From positions 1-63,645 of the forward strand of contig NZ_JNWV01000044.1 in the NCBI RefSeq assembly GCF_000716535.1: a DNA stretch of 63,645 bases, written 5' to 3'. This DNA is from Streptomyces flaveolus. Its GTDB lineage: Bacteria > Actinomycetota > Actinomycetes > Streptomycetales > Streptomycetaceae. Position numbers and translations under genes: made by a program. The notes beneath the pieces were generated by a model, which was not told where the DNA came from, searched no databases, and saw nothing but the letters and a program-made list of their open reading frames with translations. This document shows, in pieces, positions 32,214-41,379 of the stretch; positions within the stretch are counted from its first letter, which is position 1; every line of letters begins with the position of its first letter.

Positions 32214-33797
32214 GTGTCGTTCTTCTCCTCTCCTCTCGACTCCCCTTCCTTCCGCCTCGCGTGGCTCGCCGGGCTGTCCGAGAAAATGCTCGCCGCCGGG
32301 AGCAAGAACGAGCTCCTCGACCTGATCGACGACGCCCTCTCGGTGCCCGAACCGGGCGGCGACCCCGGCCTGCTGGAAAGCCTGGCAAGCCTCTACCGCG
32401 GCCAGGTCGACCACGTCGGCGGCGTCTTCGACCAGGTCGACCGGGTGGGCCGCAAGGGTCTTGCGGAGGTGTGGGTCGGCGACACGAGCGTCCTCGCCTC
32501 CGACGTGGTGAACGCCGCCGCGCGGTCCGCGACCCAGATGAGCGAGGCGTTCCAGGGATGCGCGACGGTGCTGCTGACGCTGGCCGACGCGATCGGCGCC
32601 GCGCAGCGCAAGGACGAGCGGGGCCGCGGACAGCTGCTGGAGCAGAAGAAGACGCTCGGCGGCAAGGACGGGTTCTTCGACGACCTGCACGAGAACGACG
32701 AGGAGGAGTGGGACCGCAAGAACGCCGCCCACTTCGGCTCCTACGCGGTCGACCTGATGCACGCCGCCGTCTGTGACGCGCAGGAGGCCACCCGCGTCGC
32801 GGCCCGCGACCTGAACAAGTGGGCCGCCGAGGCACGGGCCGGCAAGATGGAGACCAGCGAACTCACCGCCGTCGACAAGCTGATGCTCGCCGACACCGGC
32901 GTCGCGGGCGCCGACGCCGAGCTGAACGAGATCCTCACGGCCGGCGACCTGGCGCGCGCGTCGGCGCGCATGGACCTGCTGAGCCTCGACGACGAGACGG
33001 CCATGGAGCGGATGCTGGCGAAGTCGGACAGCCCGCAGGAGCGGGCCTACCTGATGAAGGCCCTGGCCGCCGGCCACAGCGTCGCCGAGATCGGGACGTT
33101 CCAGGGCAAGATCCACGGCAAGGACCCCGACTGGATGCGCCGGCACCTCACTCCCGTGGTCACCCGCGCGGACAGCATGAACGACGAGGGCCTGGCGCCG
33201 GACGGCTCGAACAACAACAAGGACTACGTCACGTTCGACGGCCAGCGGTGGATCCAGGGCGGCGACGGCTCCGAGGGCACCTGCGTGGCCTCGTCCACCG
33301 TCACCTCCCGCGCCATGGTCGACCCCCTCTACGCGCTCGACCTCACCGGCGGCCCCGACGGGCAGCAGGACGACCCCGAGGCCTTCAGGCAGCGCCTGGT
33401 GGCCGAACAGCACCGGCTGCACACCGAAGGCGACGGCGGCAAGAACTGGGGCGGCATGGGTCCCGAGGGACAGGAACGGATCAACGACGACGCCGTGGGC
33501 GGTGCCACCGGCACGGACTACGAGCGGCAGGACCTGAACAGCGCCGCCGACCGCAGGGCGGTCCTCACCGAGGTCGAGAAGTCGGTGGCGCAGGGGCATC
33601 CGGTGCCGGTCGACGTCTCGGGCAAGGAGGGCGCCCACGCCATGACCATCATCGCCCAGGAGGGTGACATGCTTCAGGTGTACAACCCCTGGGGCTCGAC
33701 CACCTGGGTCAGCGAGGACGACTTCATCAACGGCCACATGGGCAAGGCTTCCACCAGTGATCTCCCCAACGCGTACAGTGTCTACCTCCCGCGGTAG
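32214..33797 (+). CDS. Putative exported protein with C-terminal papain/calpain-like cysteine peptidase domain
   Basis: A 527-residue protein. The first about 310 residues are helical and WXG/LXG-like (MSEAFQGCATVLLTLADAIG and a charged helical stretch). The C-terminal domain shows the order Cys-His-Asn of papain-fold peptidases: Cys357 in EGTCVASS, His475 in EGAHAMTI and Asn491 in YNPWGSTTW, the last closely matching the NPWG motif of calpains. GTG 32214 follows GAGGAAA. No classical signal peptide; export through a type VII system with the neighbour at 31832 is inferred. Its 3' end overlaps a gene for a chagasin-like lipoprotein. Target unknown; it could be an antibacterial effector or a processing protease. 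Confidence 0.75.
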   Translation: MSFFSSPLDSPSFRLAWLAGLSEKMLAAGSKNELLDLIDDALSVPEPGGDPGLLESLASLYRGQVDHVGGVFDQVDRVGRKGLAEVWVGDTSVLASDVVNAAARSATQMSEAFQGCATVLLTLADAIGAAQRKDERGRGQLLEQKKTLGGKDGFFDDLHENDEEEWDRKNAAHFGSYAVDLMHAAVCDAQEATRVAARDLNKWAAEARAGKMETSELTAVDKLMLADTGVAGADAELNEILTAGDLARASARMDLLSLDDETAMERMLAKSDSPQERAYLMKALAAGHSVAEIGTFQGKIHGKDPDWMRRHLTPVVTRADSMNDEGLAPDGSNNNKDYVTFDGQRWIQGGDGSEGTCVASSTVTSRAMVDPLYALDLTGGPDGQQDDPEAFRQRLVAEQHRLHTEGDGGKNWGGMGPEGQERINDDAVGGATGTDYERQDLNSAADRRAVLTEVEKSVAQGHPVPVDVSGKEGAHAMTIIAQEGDMLQVYNPWGSTTWVSEDDFINGHMGKASTSDLPNAYSVYLPR

Positions 33798-34299
33798 CGG
33801 GGGCGGTGCCGCGCTCGCGGCGGCCGCGCTCCTCGCCCTCGCCACGGCCTGCGGCCCGGGTACCGACGAACCGGCCGACGGCTCCAAGAGCACCGCGAGC
33901 CGCCCGACGAGCCACCCGGTGAAGGACACCAGCATCACCGCCGAGCCGGGGGAGCGCTTCACGCTCACCGTCGGCCAGAACGCCTCGACCCGCGAGTACT
34001 GGTACCTGGTCGACCCGAAGCCCGACAGCTCGGTGCTGGTCAGCCGCGGCCAGGACTACGCGTCGGACTCCGGCGACGAGCCGATGCCCGGTGCCGGCGG
34101 CCGGCTCACCTTCACCTTCGAGGCGAAGGGCAAGGGGACCACCCGGTTCACGCTGCTGCACTGCACGTTCTCCACCTGCCAGGGCAACACCTCCACCGTG
34201 CCCCCCGCGACGACCGGACCCTCCGCCACCCCGACCACGGGGTCGGCCGCCCCCTCCCAGGCCCCCGAGCGCATCACCTACACCGTCACCGTCGGCTGA
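33757..34299 (+). CDS. Chagasin-like lipoprotein, putative cysteine peptidase inhibitor
   Basis: A 180-residue predicted lipoprotein. A short positive N terminus and an Ala/Leu segment lead to ATAC with lipidated Cys32, then a Ser/Thr-rich tether. Residues about 56-140 resemble the chagasin (I42) inhibitor fold: GERFTLTVGQ, N75-ASTREY-W82 at the position of the NPTTGYxW loop, G112-AGG in place of the GxGG loop, and a third-loop region with Cys136 and Cys141 that may form a disulfide. A Thr/Pro-rich tail follows. GTG 33757 has AAGG upstream and lies 40 bp inside the end of the peptidase gene, so translation is coupled. The pairing with a papain-like domain supports an inhibitor/immunity role; inference. 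Confidence 0.7.
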   Translation: MISPTRTVSTSRGSGGGAALAAAALLALATACGPGTDEPADGSKSTASRPTSHPVKDTSITAEPGERFTLTVGQNASTREYWYLVDPKPDSSVLVSRGQDYASDSGDEPMPGAGGRLTFTFEAKGKGTTRFTLLHCTFSTCQGNTSTVPPATTGPSATPTTGSAAPSQAPERITYTVTVG

Positions 34300-34345
34300 G
34301 CCGCAGCGGACCAGTCGGATGAGACGAGACACCCGAGGCCCCGCC

Positions 34346-34759
34346 ATGAACGACGACGCCCCGTACCCGCCGGACCGCACGGACGACGAACTGGCCCGGC
34401 TCGACATCACCGTCCTGCTGCGGTACGGCCTCACCGCCGGGCCCGGCCCCCGGCGCACCGCCCTGTTCGGCGACGGTGCCGCGGCCGCAGCCGTCGTCCT
34501 CGACCGCCTCGGCACCGAGCCGCGCTCGGTCGCCTTCCTCGCCGACACCGTGCGTGCCGGCGGACTCGCCCGCGCCGCGGAGCTGCCCGAGCCCCTGCCC
34601 CGCCGGGAGGCGGCCGGCCTGGTACGGCAGTGGCTGCGGGCCGGCACCGGACTCGCGGGCGGGATCGCCGCGGACGACACCGCGGCCACCTGGCTGCACG
34701 CCGTCGCGACCATCATCGAACTGAAGCGGCTGACCCGGTCGCGGGACCGGCGTGCGTAG
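34346..34759 (+). CDS. Hypothetical protein
   Basis: A 137-residue, Ala/Leu/Arg-rich, probably helical and soluble protein that I do not recognise. It has acidic and basic patches (DRTDDELARLDITVLLRYG; ELKRLTRSRDRRA) and no signal peptide. ATG 34346 with GAGG upstream is preferred to the ATG at 34319, which lacks a ribosome site. It follows the chagasin-like gene by 46 bp on the same strand and is the last gene before the convergent glycosidase. The 135-bp gap after it has a GC-rich hairpin near 34822-34838. Confidence 0.65.
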   Translation: MNDDAPYPPDRTDDELARLDITVLLRYGLTAGPGPRRTALFGDGAAAAAVVLDRLGTEPRSVAFLADTVRAGGLARAAELPEPLPRREAAGLVRQWLRAGTGLAGGIAADDTAATWLHAVATIIELKRLTRSRDRRA

Positions 34760-34894
34760 TCGTGTCCCACGTCCGGGACGACGGAGCGGTACGCACTCCT
34801 GAACGCACATCGGCGGCCGCTCCCCGGCCCGGCCGGGGCTCGGGCGGTGCCTCGCTGCACACACCCGGCGCCTCGGCCGCCGGCGGAGATCACC

Positions 34895-37800
34895 TCATCG
34901 GACCTCCCGCGCGTAGGGCGCGACGGTGATCCGGTCGATCAGCGGTGCGTGGCGAGAGCGGAGCAGGATGCCGGGGAAGGTGTCCGAGGCGTAGGTGGTG
35001 CCGTCGAAGTTCCGCAGTTCCTCCGAGCGGAAGGTGATCGTGTTCCGTCCCTTCGTGAGGCGGACCGGGACGCTCAGCTCCCAGAAGTTGTCCTGGTGGA
35101 AGGTGTGCGGGAAGCTGACGCGCCGCGTCTCGCCGCCGTTGACGGTGATGTCGGCGTGGCGGGCGAGCGGGTCGGGGTTGTAGTGCGTGGCAGGGGACTG
35201 CTCGGGGTTGGAGTAGCGGATGCGGAGTGCGTAGAGGCCGGTCCGGTCGGCGGCTACCGTGAAGGTCGCGGTGTTCCCGTTGCCCGGTGCGCCGCCGATG
35301 CCGGTGATCGCCGTGCCGTCGGTCGCCAGGGAGAGCGGGGTGAGGGTGGCCGTGCCGGCGAGACCGGCGTCCTGCGCCTCGTAGGTGCGCGCCTCCAGCG
35401 TGCCCTGACCGGGTGCGACGGTGAGGCGGTCGACCAGGGTGGCGGACGAACCGCCCGTGACCGTCACCTTGTTGATGCCGCCCGAGAGGGAGACCGCCAC
35501 GCGCTGCCTGCCCTTGGTCAGGTGCAGGACGTCGTGACCGTTCACGGAGAGCCGGGCGTTCGCGCCGCCGAGCGTGTCGACCTGGAGGGTGGCCTCGCGG
35601 TCGGCGGGGGAGTAGACCCAGAACGTGGCCGTCTGGTTCCCTTCCAGCCGGGCCGCGCCCGAGCCCGTCGCGGGGGTTCCGGCCCGCTTCGGCAGGTCGT
35701 GGACGGGCCGTGCCCCACCGCCCAGCCAGGCCAGTTCGCCCTCGTACACCTGGGTGGCGGCCGAAGTGGCGGAGAGGGAGAGGGTGATGCGGTCGACGAT
35801 GGCGTCGCCCTTGGTGGCGCGTTCGCCGTCCAGGCTCCTGGCGGCGAGCGTGAGCGTGTGTTCGCCCTTGGTCAGGTGGATCGTGGTGTCGGTGTGGTCC
35901 CAGACCACCCACTTGTAGCCGAGCGGCAGGTGCAGCTCCCGCTCGCTGTCCGCCGTGCCGTCCACGCGCAGGAAGACGTTGGTGGGGCCCTGTTCCCTCA
36001 CCTTGTCGAAGGTGTTGAGGGAGTTGGCGAAGACACTCAGGTCGTAGGTGCCGTCCTCGGGCGCGTCCACGGTGAAGTCGAGCGTGACGTCCGAGCCGGT
36101 GCGGAGGCCGCCCACGTCGTAGCCGCCGGAGGTGTAGAACTTCGACACGTCACGGGGTGAGCCCTCCGGGCCGTTCCTGGAGTAGCCGGATCCGGTGTGC
36201 GCGGCGTCCTCCGCCTCGTACGACGCCTGCCAGCGCACCGGCGGGGACTGGGTGCCCTCCGCCTTGCCGGCCGGGCTGAGGACGATCTCGTACGCCGAGG
36301 ACTCCTTCAGCTTCGGCAGCGCGCCGTCGCCGAAGTCGACGGCGACCTTTCCGTCGTCGCCGACCTCCAGGTTCGTCTCCGTGAGCAGCTTCGGGCCGGA
36401 GGAGTCGCCGATCTGCCCGCTCCACTCGATCTCCCGCACCCAGGCGTGGACCCGGTCCCCGAAGACCGTCTTCGGGACGCCCGCGAAGGTGATGTGGCCG
36501 TTGCCCGTCGATCCCCCGAAGAGCAGCCGCGCCTGCCGCTTGTCCTCGTCGAGTGCGGCGACGCCCTGCATGGTGTAGTTCTCGCCGGGGAACGGCGGCG
36601 TCACCTTCACGGTGTGTCCGCTCATCGAGGCGTACGAGTGCAGCAGCCACCACTGGCCGTTCCCCCGGTTCGACTGCACGGCGGAGTCGGAGAGGTTGCC
36701 GTCGATGTTCCAGTACGCGATGTCGGCGTCCACCTTGGACTCCTCGATCGCGGAGACCCACTGGATCATCTGGCCGGGGACGGAGGTGTGGTAGTTGAAG
36801 GCGTACTCCTTGATGTTGACCGGGAGCCGGGTGCCCTCACGACTGGTGCCCTTGAACAGCTCCTTCTCCCACGTCCGGTACCTGGCGACGTCGGCGCGCA
36901 CGGCCTCGGGGTGACTCAGCTCGTGCCAGGTGATGACGTCGGGGAGGGTGCCGGCGGCCAGGGCATGGGTGAGGAAGCCCTTCACCTGGTCGTAGAGGAC
37001 GCTGGTGTTGGGGCCGGCGATGCGCGCCTTCGGCATCTTCCCCTTGATGAGCCGATAGACGTCGTCCCAGGCGGCGAAGTAGTCACGCGGGTCGTCGAGC
37101 CAGCTGACCTTGTCGTAGCTCCACTCGCCGGTGCCGAACATGTTGCCCTCGGGCTCGTTGAACGGCACGAAGACGATGTTGTCCTGGTATTTCGCCGGCA
37201 GTCGCAGGACCTGGTCGACCTGCCCCGCGATCTTCTCCTCGTAGAGGTCGAGCTTCTCCGCGGGGGTGTCGCCCGGCCACTCGTACGGGAAGCTGCGGTG
37301 GATGTCGGTCATGTAGATGTACACGTCACCGTCGGTGGAGTCGGACAGCGGCCCGACCACCTCCAGCGCGTCGGCACCGGGGTGCTGCGGGCCGTCCTGC
37401 GCCTTCGTGGAGACCGTGCGCAGGCCCATGCCCTCGATGAGGTTGTTGGTGGGGACGTCCGGTCCGTACACGCCGTACAGGGTGCCGGAGGCGCCGCCGT
37501 GGAAGGCGCCGGTGTCCGAGCCGAGGTCGACCTCCAGCTGTCCCTCGCGGACGACGGTGACGGTCGCCCGCACCGGGCGCCCGGCCGCGGCTCCCGCCAC
37601 CGTGAAGGTTCCCGGTCGGGCGTACTTCTCCGGCGGTACGCCGTCCCAGGAGATCGGCGTGTCGCGGTCGTAGCCGTCGGAGAAGGAGGAGCGGACGGCG
37701 GCCGGGAGGGACGGGGCGGTCCCCGCCGCCGTACGGACGTCGAACGACGTCCGCGAGAGCTGCTGGAGGCCGGGCACGTGCCCGACCGTGCCGGCCACCT

Positions 37801-38560
37801 GCTCGGGGGTGAGCGCCGTGTGCCACACGGCGAAGTCGTCGATCGCTCCCTTGAACAACGGGTCCGGGTACAGGGACCTGCCGATGTAACCGGCGGCTGT
37901 GGCGGAACCGTCCAGCAGGTCACGGGCCTTGACGTCGGTCCCGGCGGAGGAGACCACGACGCCGTCCAGGTAGGTGGTGACGCGCCGGGCGGAGCTGTCG
38001 AGGGTGACGGTGACGGTGCGCCACTGGTCCGCGGGGAGCGCCGCGTAGCCGCTCACCTTGGCCTCGGCGCCACCTCCGCCGGTCGTCACGGCGGTGCACA
38101 GCACCCCGCCGTTGTCGGACGGGGTGGTGAACAGGTACTTGGTGGTGTCGGTGCCCAGGTCGAAGACGCGCTGCCAGGACGCGTCGTCACCGCTCCACTT
38201 CACCCGGGCGGAGACCGTCAGGTCGGCCGCGTCCCCGAGCACTTCGCGGGGCAGACGGACGTACGCGCCGTCGGAGTCGGGCGCCCCGCCGGGCAGGGCC
38301 AGAGCCCTGCCGCCGTCCGTGCCCGCGACGGACTGGGCGGTGGAGCCGTTCACCAGGCTCGCCGTGAGCCCGTTGCCGGAGCTGTCGGCGATCCTTCCGG
38401 CGGCGAGGTCGTCCTGGTCGAAGGTGTAGTGGGCGGTCGGCCGGGGCGGGTCCGCCGCCTGTGCGGCGGCGGCCGGCGCGGTCAGCAGCCCCGCGCCGAG
38501 AGCGACGGCCATGGCGGCCGGGACCCGGCGTCGCCGGGCGGGTCTGTCAGCGGATGTCAT
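34895..38560 (-). CDS. Large secreted multidomain glycoside hydrolase (GH-A clan, GH39-like) with LamG and CBM domains
   Basis: A 1221-residue secreted protein. The signal peptide has Arg-rich PARRRR, then a hydrophobic core ending about AAQAA. A LamG-like concanavalin domain (about 45-250) and a Big_4-like domain (about 260-335) precede a TIM-barrel catalytic domain (about 350-700) with acid/base Glu469 in FNEPEG and nucleophile Glu585 in NIKEYAF, the clan GH-A arrangement. CBM6/35-like beta-sandwiches (YEAEDAAHTG, YEGELAWLGG, YEAQDAGLAG) fill the remainder. The substrate is probably a plant or fungal polysaccharide. Divergent from lacI, with two CGAACCGGTTCG operators 38 and 161 bp before its ATG. 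Confidence 0.9.
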   Translation of the reverse strand: MTSADRPARRRRVPAAMAVALGAGLLTAPAAAAQAADPPRPTAHYTFDQDDLAAGRIADSSGNGLTASLVNGSTAQSVAGTDGGRALALPGGAPDSDGAYVRLPREVLGDAADLTVSARVKWSGDDASWQRVFDLGTDTTKYLFTTPSDNGGVLCTAVTTGGGGAEAKVSGYAALPADQWRTVTVTLDSSARRVTTYLDGVVVSSAGTDVKARDLLDGSATAAGYIGRSLYPDPLFKGAIDDFAVWHTALTPEQVAGTVGHVPGLQQLSRTSFDVRTAAGTAPSLPAAVRSSFSDGYDRDTPISWDGVPPEKYARPGTFTVAGAAAGRPVRATVTVVREGQLEVDLGSDTGAFHGGASGTLYGVYGPDVPTNNLIEGMGLRTVSTKAQDGPQHPGADALEVVGPLSDSTDGDVYIYMTDIHRSFPYEWPGDTPAEKLDLYEEKIAGQVDQVLRLPAKYQDNIVFVPFNEPEGNMFGTGEWSYDKVSWLDDPRDYFAAWDDVYRLIKGKMPKARIAGPNTSVLYDQVKGFLTHALAAGTLPDVITWHELSHPEAVRADVARYRTWEKELFKGTSREGTRLPVNIKEYAFNYHTSVPGQMIQWVSAIEESKVDADIAYWNIDGNLSDSAVQSNRGNGQWWLLHSYASMSGHTVKVTPPFPGENYTMQGVAALDEDKRQARLLFGGSTGNGHITFAGVPKTVFGDRVHAWVREIEWSGQIGDSSGPKLLTETNLEVGDDGKVAVDFGDGALPKLKESSAYEIVLSPAGKAEGTQSPPVRWQASYEAEDAAHTGSGYSRNGPEGSPRDVSKFYTSGGYDVGGLRTGSDVTLDFTVDAPEDGTYDLSVFANSLNTFDKVREQGPTNVFLRVDGTADSERELHLPLGYKWVVWDHTDTTIHLTKGEHTLTLAARSLDGERATKGDAIVDRITLSLSATSAATQVYEGELAWLGGGARPVHDLPKRAGTPATGSGAARLEGNQTATFWVYSPADREATLQVDTLGGANARLSVNGHDVLHLTKGRQRVAVSLSGGINKVTVTGGSSATLVDRLTVAPGQGTLEARTYEAQDAGLAGTATLTPLSLATDGTAITGIGGAPGNGNTATFTVAADRTGLYALRIRYSNPEQSPATHYNPDPLARHADITVNGGETRRVSFPHTFHQDNFWELSVPVRLTKGRNTITFRSEELRNFDGTTYASDTFPGILLRSRHAPLIDRITVAPYAREVR

Positions 38561-38597
38561 CGATCGCGTCCTCAATCGCCTGAGTGGGCAGAGTCGT

Positions 38598-38609
38598 CGA
38601 ACCGGTTCG
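38598..38609. promoter_or_regulatory. LacI-type operator 1 (glycosidase side)
   Basis: Perfect palindrome CGAACCGGTTCG, 38 bp upstream of the glycosidase start, in a position to block its transcription. It has the central CpG-type symmetry and length usual for LacI/GalR-family operators. Confidence 0.8.
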
Positions 38610-38720
38610 CACGCGATGCGTCGAGAAGCCGGGCGAATTCGTGAGGGAGCCGGGAACGGCGGCCCGTGCTCCGGTGCCGTACGGCAGGCGGACACGGGGG
38701 TGGCGGTGCCATCGCTTCAT

Positions 38721-38732
38721 CGAACCGGTTCG
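38721..38732. promoter_or_regulatory. LacI-type operator 2
   Basis: Second exact copy of CGAACCGGTTCG in the 410-bp divergent region. It is 123 bp from operator 1, close to an integral number of helical turns, which would suit looping. Confidence 0.8.
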
Positions 38733-38862
38733 GCGAAGCTAGCACCGGGACAGGCGACCATCAATCCCTCCGACACGGCGGACTACGGGAGTTGAGGCTG
38801 TCACGGCGTTGCGTGTCCGAGGTGTTGACACCCGTGCGTCGCCTTCCTACCTTCACTTCACG

Positions 38863-38874
38863 CGAACCGGTTCG
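38863..38874. promoter_or_regulatory. LacI-type operator 3
   Basis: Third exact copy, 97 bp upstream of the lacI start. It lies just downstream of a possible -35/-10 region (TTGACA at 38825, CTACCTT about 17 bp later). Confidence 0.8.
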
Positions 38875-38944
38875 ACGGCCGGTCCTCGCCCCCTATCTCT
38901 TTCCAGCCCCTGAGGGCCGGCGGTCGCTCATTTCCCAAGAGTGT

Positions 38945-38956
38945 CGAACCGGTTCG
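38945..38956. promoter_or_regulatory. LacI-type operator 4 (autoregulatory, next to the lacI ribosome site)
   Basis: Fourth exact copy, extended to TCGAACCGGTTCGA. It ends just before the AAGGAG ribosome site of lacI, so binding here would give autoregulation. Confidence 0.8.
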
Positions 38957-38970
38957 AGCAAGGAGTCGCC

Positions 38971-39999
38971 GTGAACATCGGTGAGATCGCCCGGCGGGCC
39001 GGTGTCTCGCGCAGCACCGTGTCGTACGCGCTGAGCGGCAAGCGTCCGGTGTCGGAGGAGACGCGTCGGAAGATCCAGCAGGTCATCGACGAGCTGGGGT
39101 ACCGGCCCAATGCCAGCGCCCGTGCTCTGGCCAACGGCCGGACCAGCACGATCGGGCTGGTCTTCCCGCCCGCCGGCAACCATTACACGGGCATGCAGCT
39201 GGATTTCATCGGCAGCGTGGTGGAGGCCGCCGCGGCCTACGACTACGACGTGCTGCTGTCACCGAGCGGGGTGGACAGCGACCGCTCGTTCCAGCGGCTG
39301 CTGGGGGAGCGGCGGGTCGACGGCGCGATCCTGATGGAGATCAGGCTGGAGGACGACCGGGTCGATCACCTGGCCGCCCTGGACTTCCCCTCCGTGGCCA
39401 TCGGCCGCACCGCCCACCCGGAGGACGGCTGGTGGGTCGGCCTGGACCACACCGCGCTGGCCGAAGCGTGCGTCCACCATCTCGCGGACCTCGGCCACCA
39501 CCGGGTCGCCTTCGTCAACCGGCCCGAACAACTCCTGCGGTCCGGATACGAGTCGGCACACCGGGGACTGGACGGGTTCACCAAGGCGGCGGCCGAGCGC
39601 GGGCTGAGCGTGCGCACGTACTGCTGCGGGGACGACGCCGCCTCGGGCCAGGCGTGTGTGGAGCGGATCCTGCGTGACGATCCGGCCACCACGGCGCTGG
39701 TCACGCTGAACGAGGCCGCGCTGGGCGGGCTGTACCGCGGGCTCGCCCGGGCGGGCCGCCATGTGCCGCGCGACTTCTCCGTCACCGGGATCGTGGCCGC
39801 CCGGTGGGCGGAGACGGTGACCCCGCAGCTCACCGCGGCCGACGTACCGGCGGCGGAGATGGGCCGCCGCGCCGTCGACCTGCTCGTCGAGCGGCTCGAC
39901 CATCCCGACGCGCCCCCGCGGCACCACCTGCTCACGCCGCCGATCTCGTTGCGGGCCAGCACCGGGCCCGCCACCGGCGACTCCGCCTCGGCACCCTGA
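38971..39999 (+). CDS. LacI-family transcriptional regulator
   Basis: A 342-residue regulator. The HTH and hinge (NIGEIARRAGVSRSTVSYALSGKRPVSEETR, then LGYRPNASARALANGRTS) open directly at GTG 38971, which is preceded by AAGGAG. The periplasmic-binding-protein-like sensor domain follows from about residue 62. The in-frame extension upstream would translate the operator and is rejected. It is divergent from the secreted glycosidase and co-directional with a sugar ABC importer; it probably represses both until a sugar derived from the polysaccharide is imported. Confidence 0.93.
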   Translation: MNIGEIARRAGVSRSTVSYALSGKRPVSEETRRKIQQVIDELGYRPNASARALANGRTSTIGLVFPPAGNHYTGMQLDFIGSVVEAAAAYDYDVLLSPSGVDSDRSFQRLLGERRVDGAILMEIRLEDDRVDHLAALDFPSVAIGRTAHPEDGWWVGLDHTALAEACVHHLADLGHHRVAFVNRPEQLLRSGYESAHRGLDGFTKAAAERGLSVRTYCCGDDAASGQACVERILRDDPATTALVTLNEAALGGLYRGLARAGRHVPRDFSVTGIVAARWAETVTPQLTAADVPAAEMGRRAVDLLVERLDHPDAPPRHHLLTPPISLRASTGPATGDSASAP

Positions 40000-40136
40000 T
40001 CCGCATCGGTTCCGATCGCTCTTTCCGCCACCTCACACCGGGCACCCGGTCCCCTCACCGCCGCCGTCCGGCGTGCCCGCTGCCCCTGACCACCCCTCTC
40101 CCACGGCACCCGTGTGCCGAGAACGAAGGACCCGCC

Positions 40137-41378
40137 ATGCACAGTTCCTCCCGACGGCTCCTCGCCGCCGCGGCCCTGTCGACAGCAGTCGCCCTCGTCG
40201 GCACCGCCTGTTCCTCCGGCTCGGGCAGCACCGGCGGCAAGGGCGCGGACGGTGGCACCTACACCGTCTGGGACCCGTACCCGCAGTTCGACAAGACCTC
40301 GGCCTGGACGAAGCTGCTGGACAAGTGCGGCACCCAGGCCGGGGTGAAGATCAAGCGGACCGGCTTCGACACCAGCGACCTGGGCAACAAGACGCTGCTG
40401 GCCGCCCAGCAGGACAACTCACCGGACGTCCTCGTCGTGGACAACCCGGTGGTGCCGACCCTGGCCGAAGCGGGCGTGCTCACCACGACCGCCGACACCA
40501 GGCTCGACACCTCGAAGGTGGACCCCAACCTGCTCGCGGCCGGCCAGTCGGGCGGCAAGACGTACGGCACACCGATCGGCGCCAACACGCTCGCCCTCTA
40601 CTACAACAAGAAGGTGCTGAAGGAGGCCGGGGTGGACATCGCCTCGGTCAAGGACTGGACGTCGCTGACGGCCGCGCTGGAGAAGGTCAAGAAGGCGGGC
40701 AGGAAGGGCGTCACCTTCTCGGCGATCGGCACGGAGGAGGGCAGCTTCCAGTTCCTGCCCTGGTTCTGGGGAGCGGGCGCCGAGCTGGCCCGACTCGACT
40801 CGCCCCAGGCCGTGTCCGCCCTGTCGCTCTGGAAGGACTGGCTGAAGCGGGGCTACGCACCCAACTCGGTGCTCAACAACACCCAGACGACGAGCTGGCA
40901 GGAGTTCGCCGGCGGCGACTACGCGTTCGCGGAGAACGGCACCTGGCAGCTCGCGAATGCGCGGAAGGCCGGGCTCGACTACGGGGTGCTGCCCATCCCC
41001 GGCGCCTCGGGAGGCACCGCCGCGGCCCCGACCGGCGGCGAGTTCGTCACCATCCCGGTGCAGGGCGACACCGGCCGCTACGCCACTTCCGCGAAGCTGG
41101 CGACCTGCCTGACCAGCACGCAGAACCTGTACGACACCGACACCACCCTCTCCTACGTGGCCCCCACCGGCGAGGTCCAGCAGCGGCAGATCGAGGCGAA
41201 CCCCGAGCTGAAGCCCTGGGTCGAGGCGGTCAAGTCGGCCAAGGGACGCACCAGCGACGACCTCGGCACCAAGTACCCGAAGATGTCCGAGCAGTTGTGG
41301 AAGGCCGTCCAGTCCGCCCTCAGCGGGTCCAAGTCGCCCAAGGACGCGCTCTCCTCGGCACAGGCCTCGGTGAAGTGA
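40137..41378 (+). CDS. Sugar ABC transporter substrate-binding lipoprotein (family 1 SBP)
   Basis: A 413-residue lipoprotein. The signal peptide ends VGTAC with lipidated Cys at about residue 22, then a Ser/Gly tether. The family-1 extracellular solute-binding fold is indicated by DVLVVDNPVVPTLAEAGVL, YGTPIGANTLALYYNKKVL and FAENGTWQLANARKAGL. ATG 40137 gives the signal peptide in full. The 137 bp before it contain ATCGG-TT-CCGAT (40005-40016), possibly a weaker regulator site. It heads an importer operon with two permeases. Confidence 0.92.
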   Translation: MHSSSRRLLAAAALSTAVALVGTACSSGSGSTGGKGADGGTYTVWDPYPQFDKTSAWTKLLDKCGTQAGVKIKRTGFDTSDLGNKTLLAAQQDNSPDVLVVDNPVVPTLAEAGVLTTTADTRLDTSKVDPNLLAAGQSGGKTYGTPIGANTLALYYNKKVLKEAGVDIASVKDWTSLTAALEKVKKAGRKGVTFSAIGTEEGSFQFLPWFWGAGAELARLDSPQAVSALSLWKDWLKRGYAPNSVLNNTQTTSWQEFAGGDYAFAENGTWQLANARKAGLDYGVLPIPGASGGTAAAPTGGEFVTIPVQGDTGRYATSAKLATCLTSTQNLYDTDTTLSYVAPTGEVQQRQIEANPELKPWVEAVKSAKGRTSDDLGTKYPKMSEQLWKAVQSALSGSKSPKDALSSAQASVK

Positions 41379-41379
41379 C

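Noticed and set aside
38941..38970. Upstream start giving ten extra residues for the LacI protein
   Set aside because: It would translate the operator palindrome; GTG 38971 has AAGGAG directly upstream and opens the family HTH.
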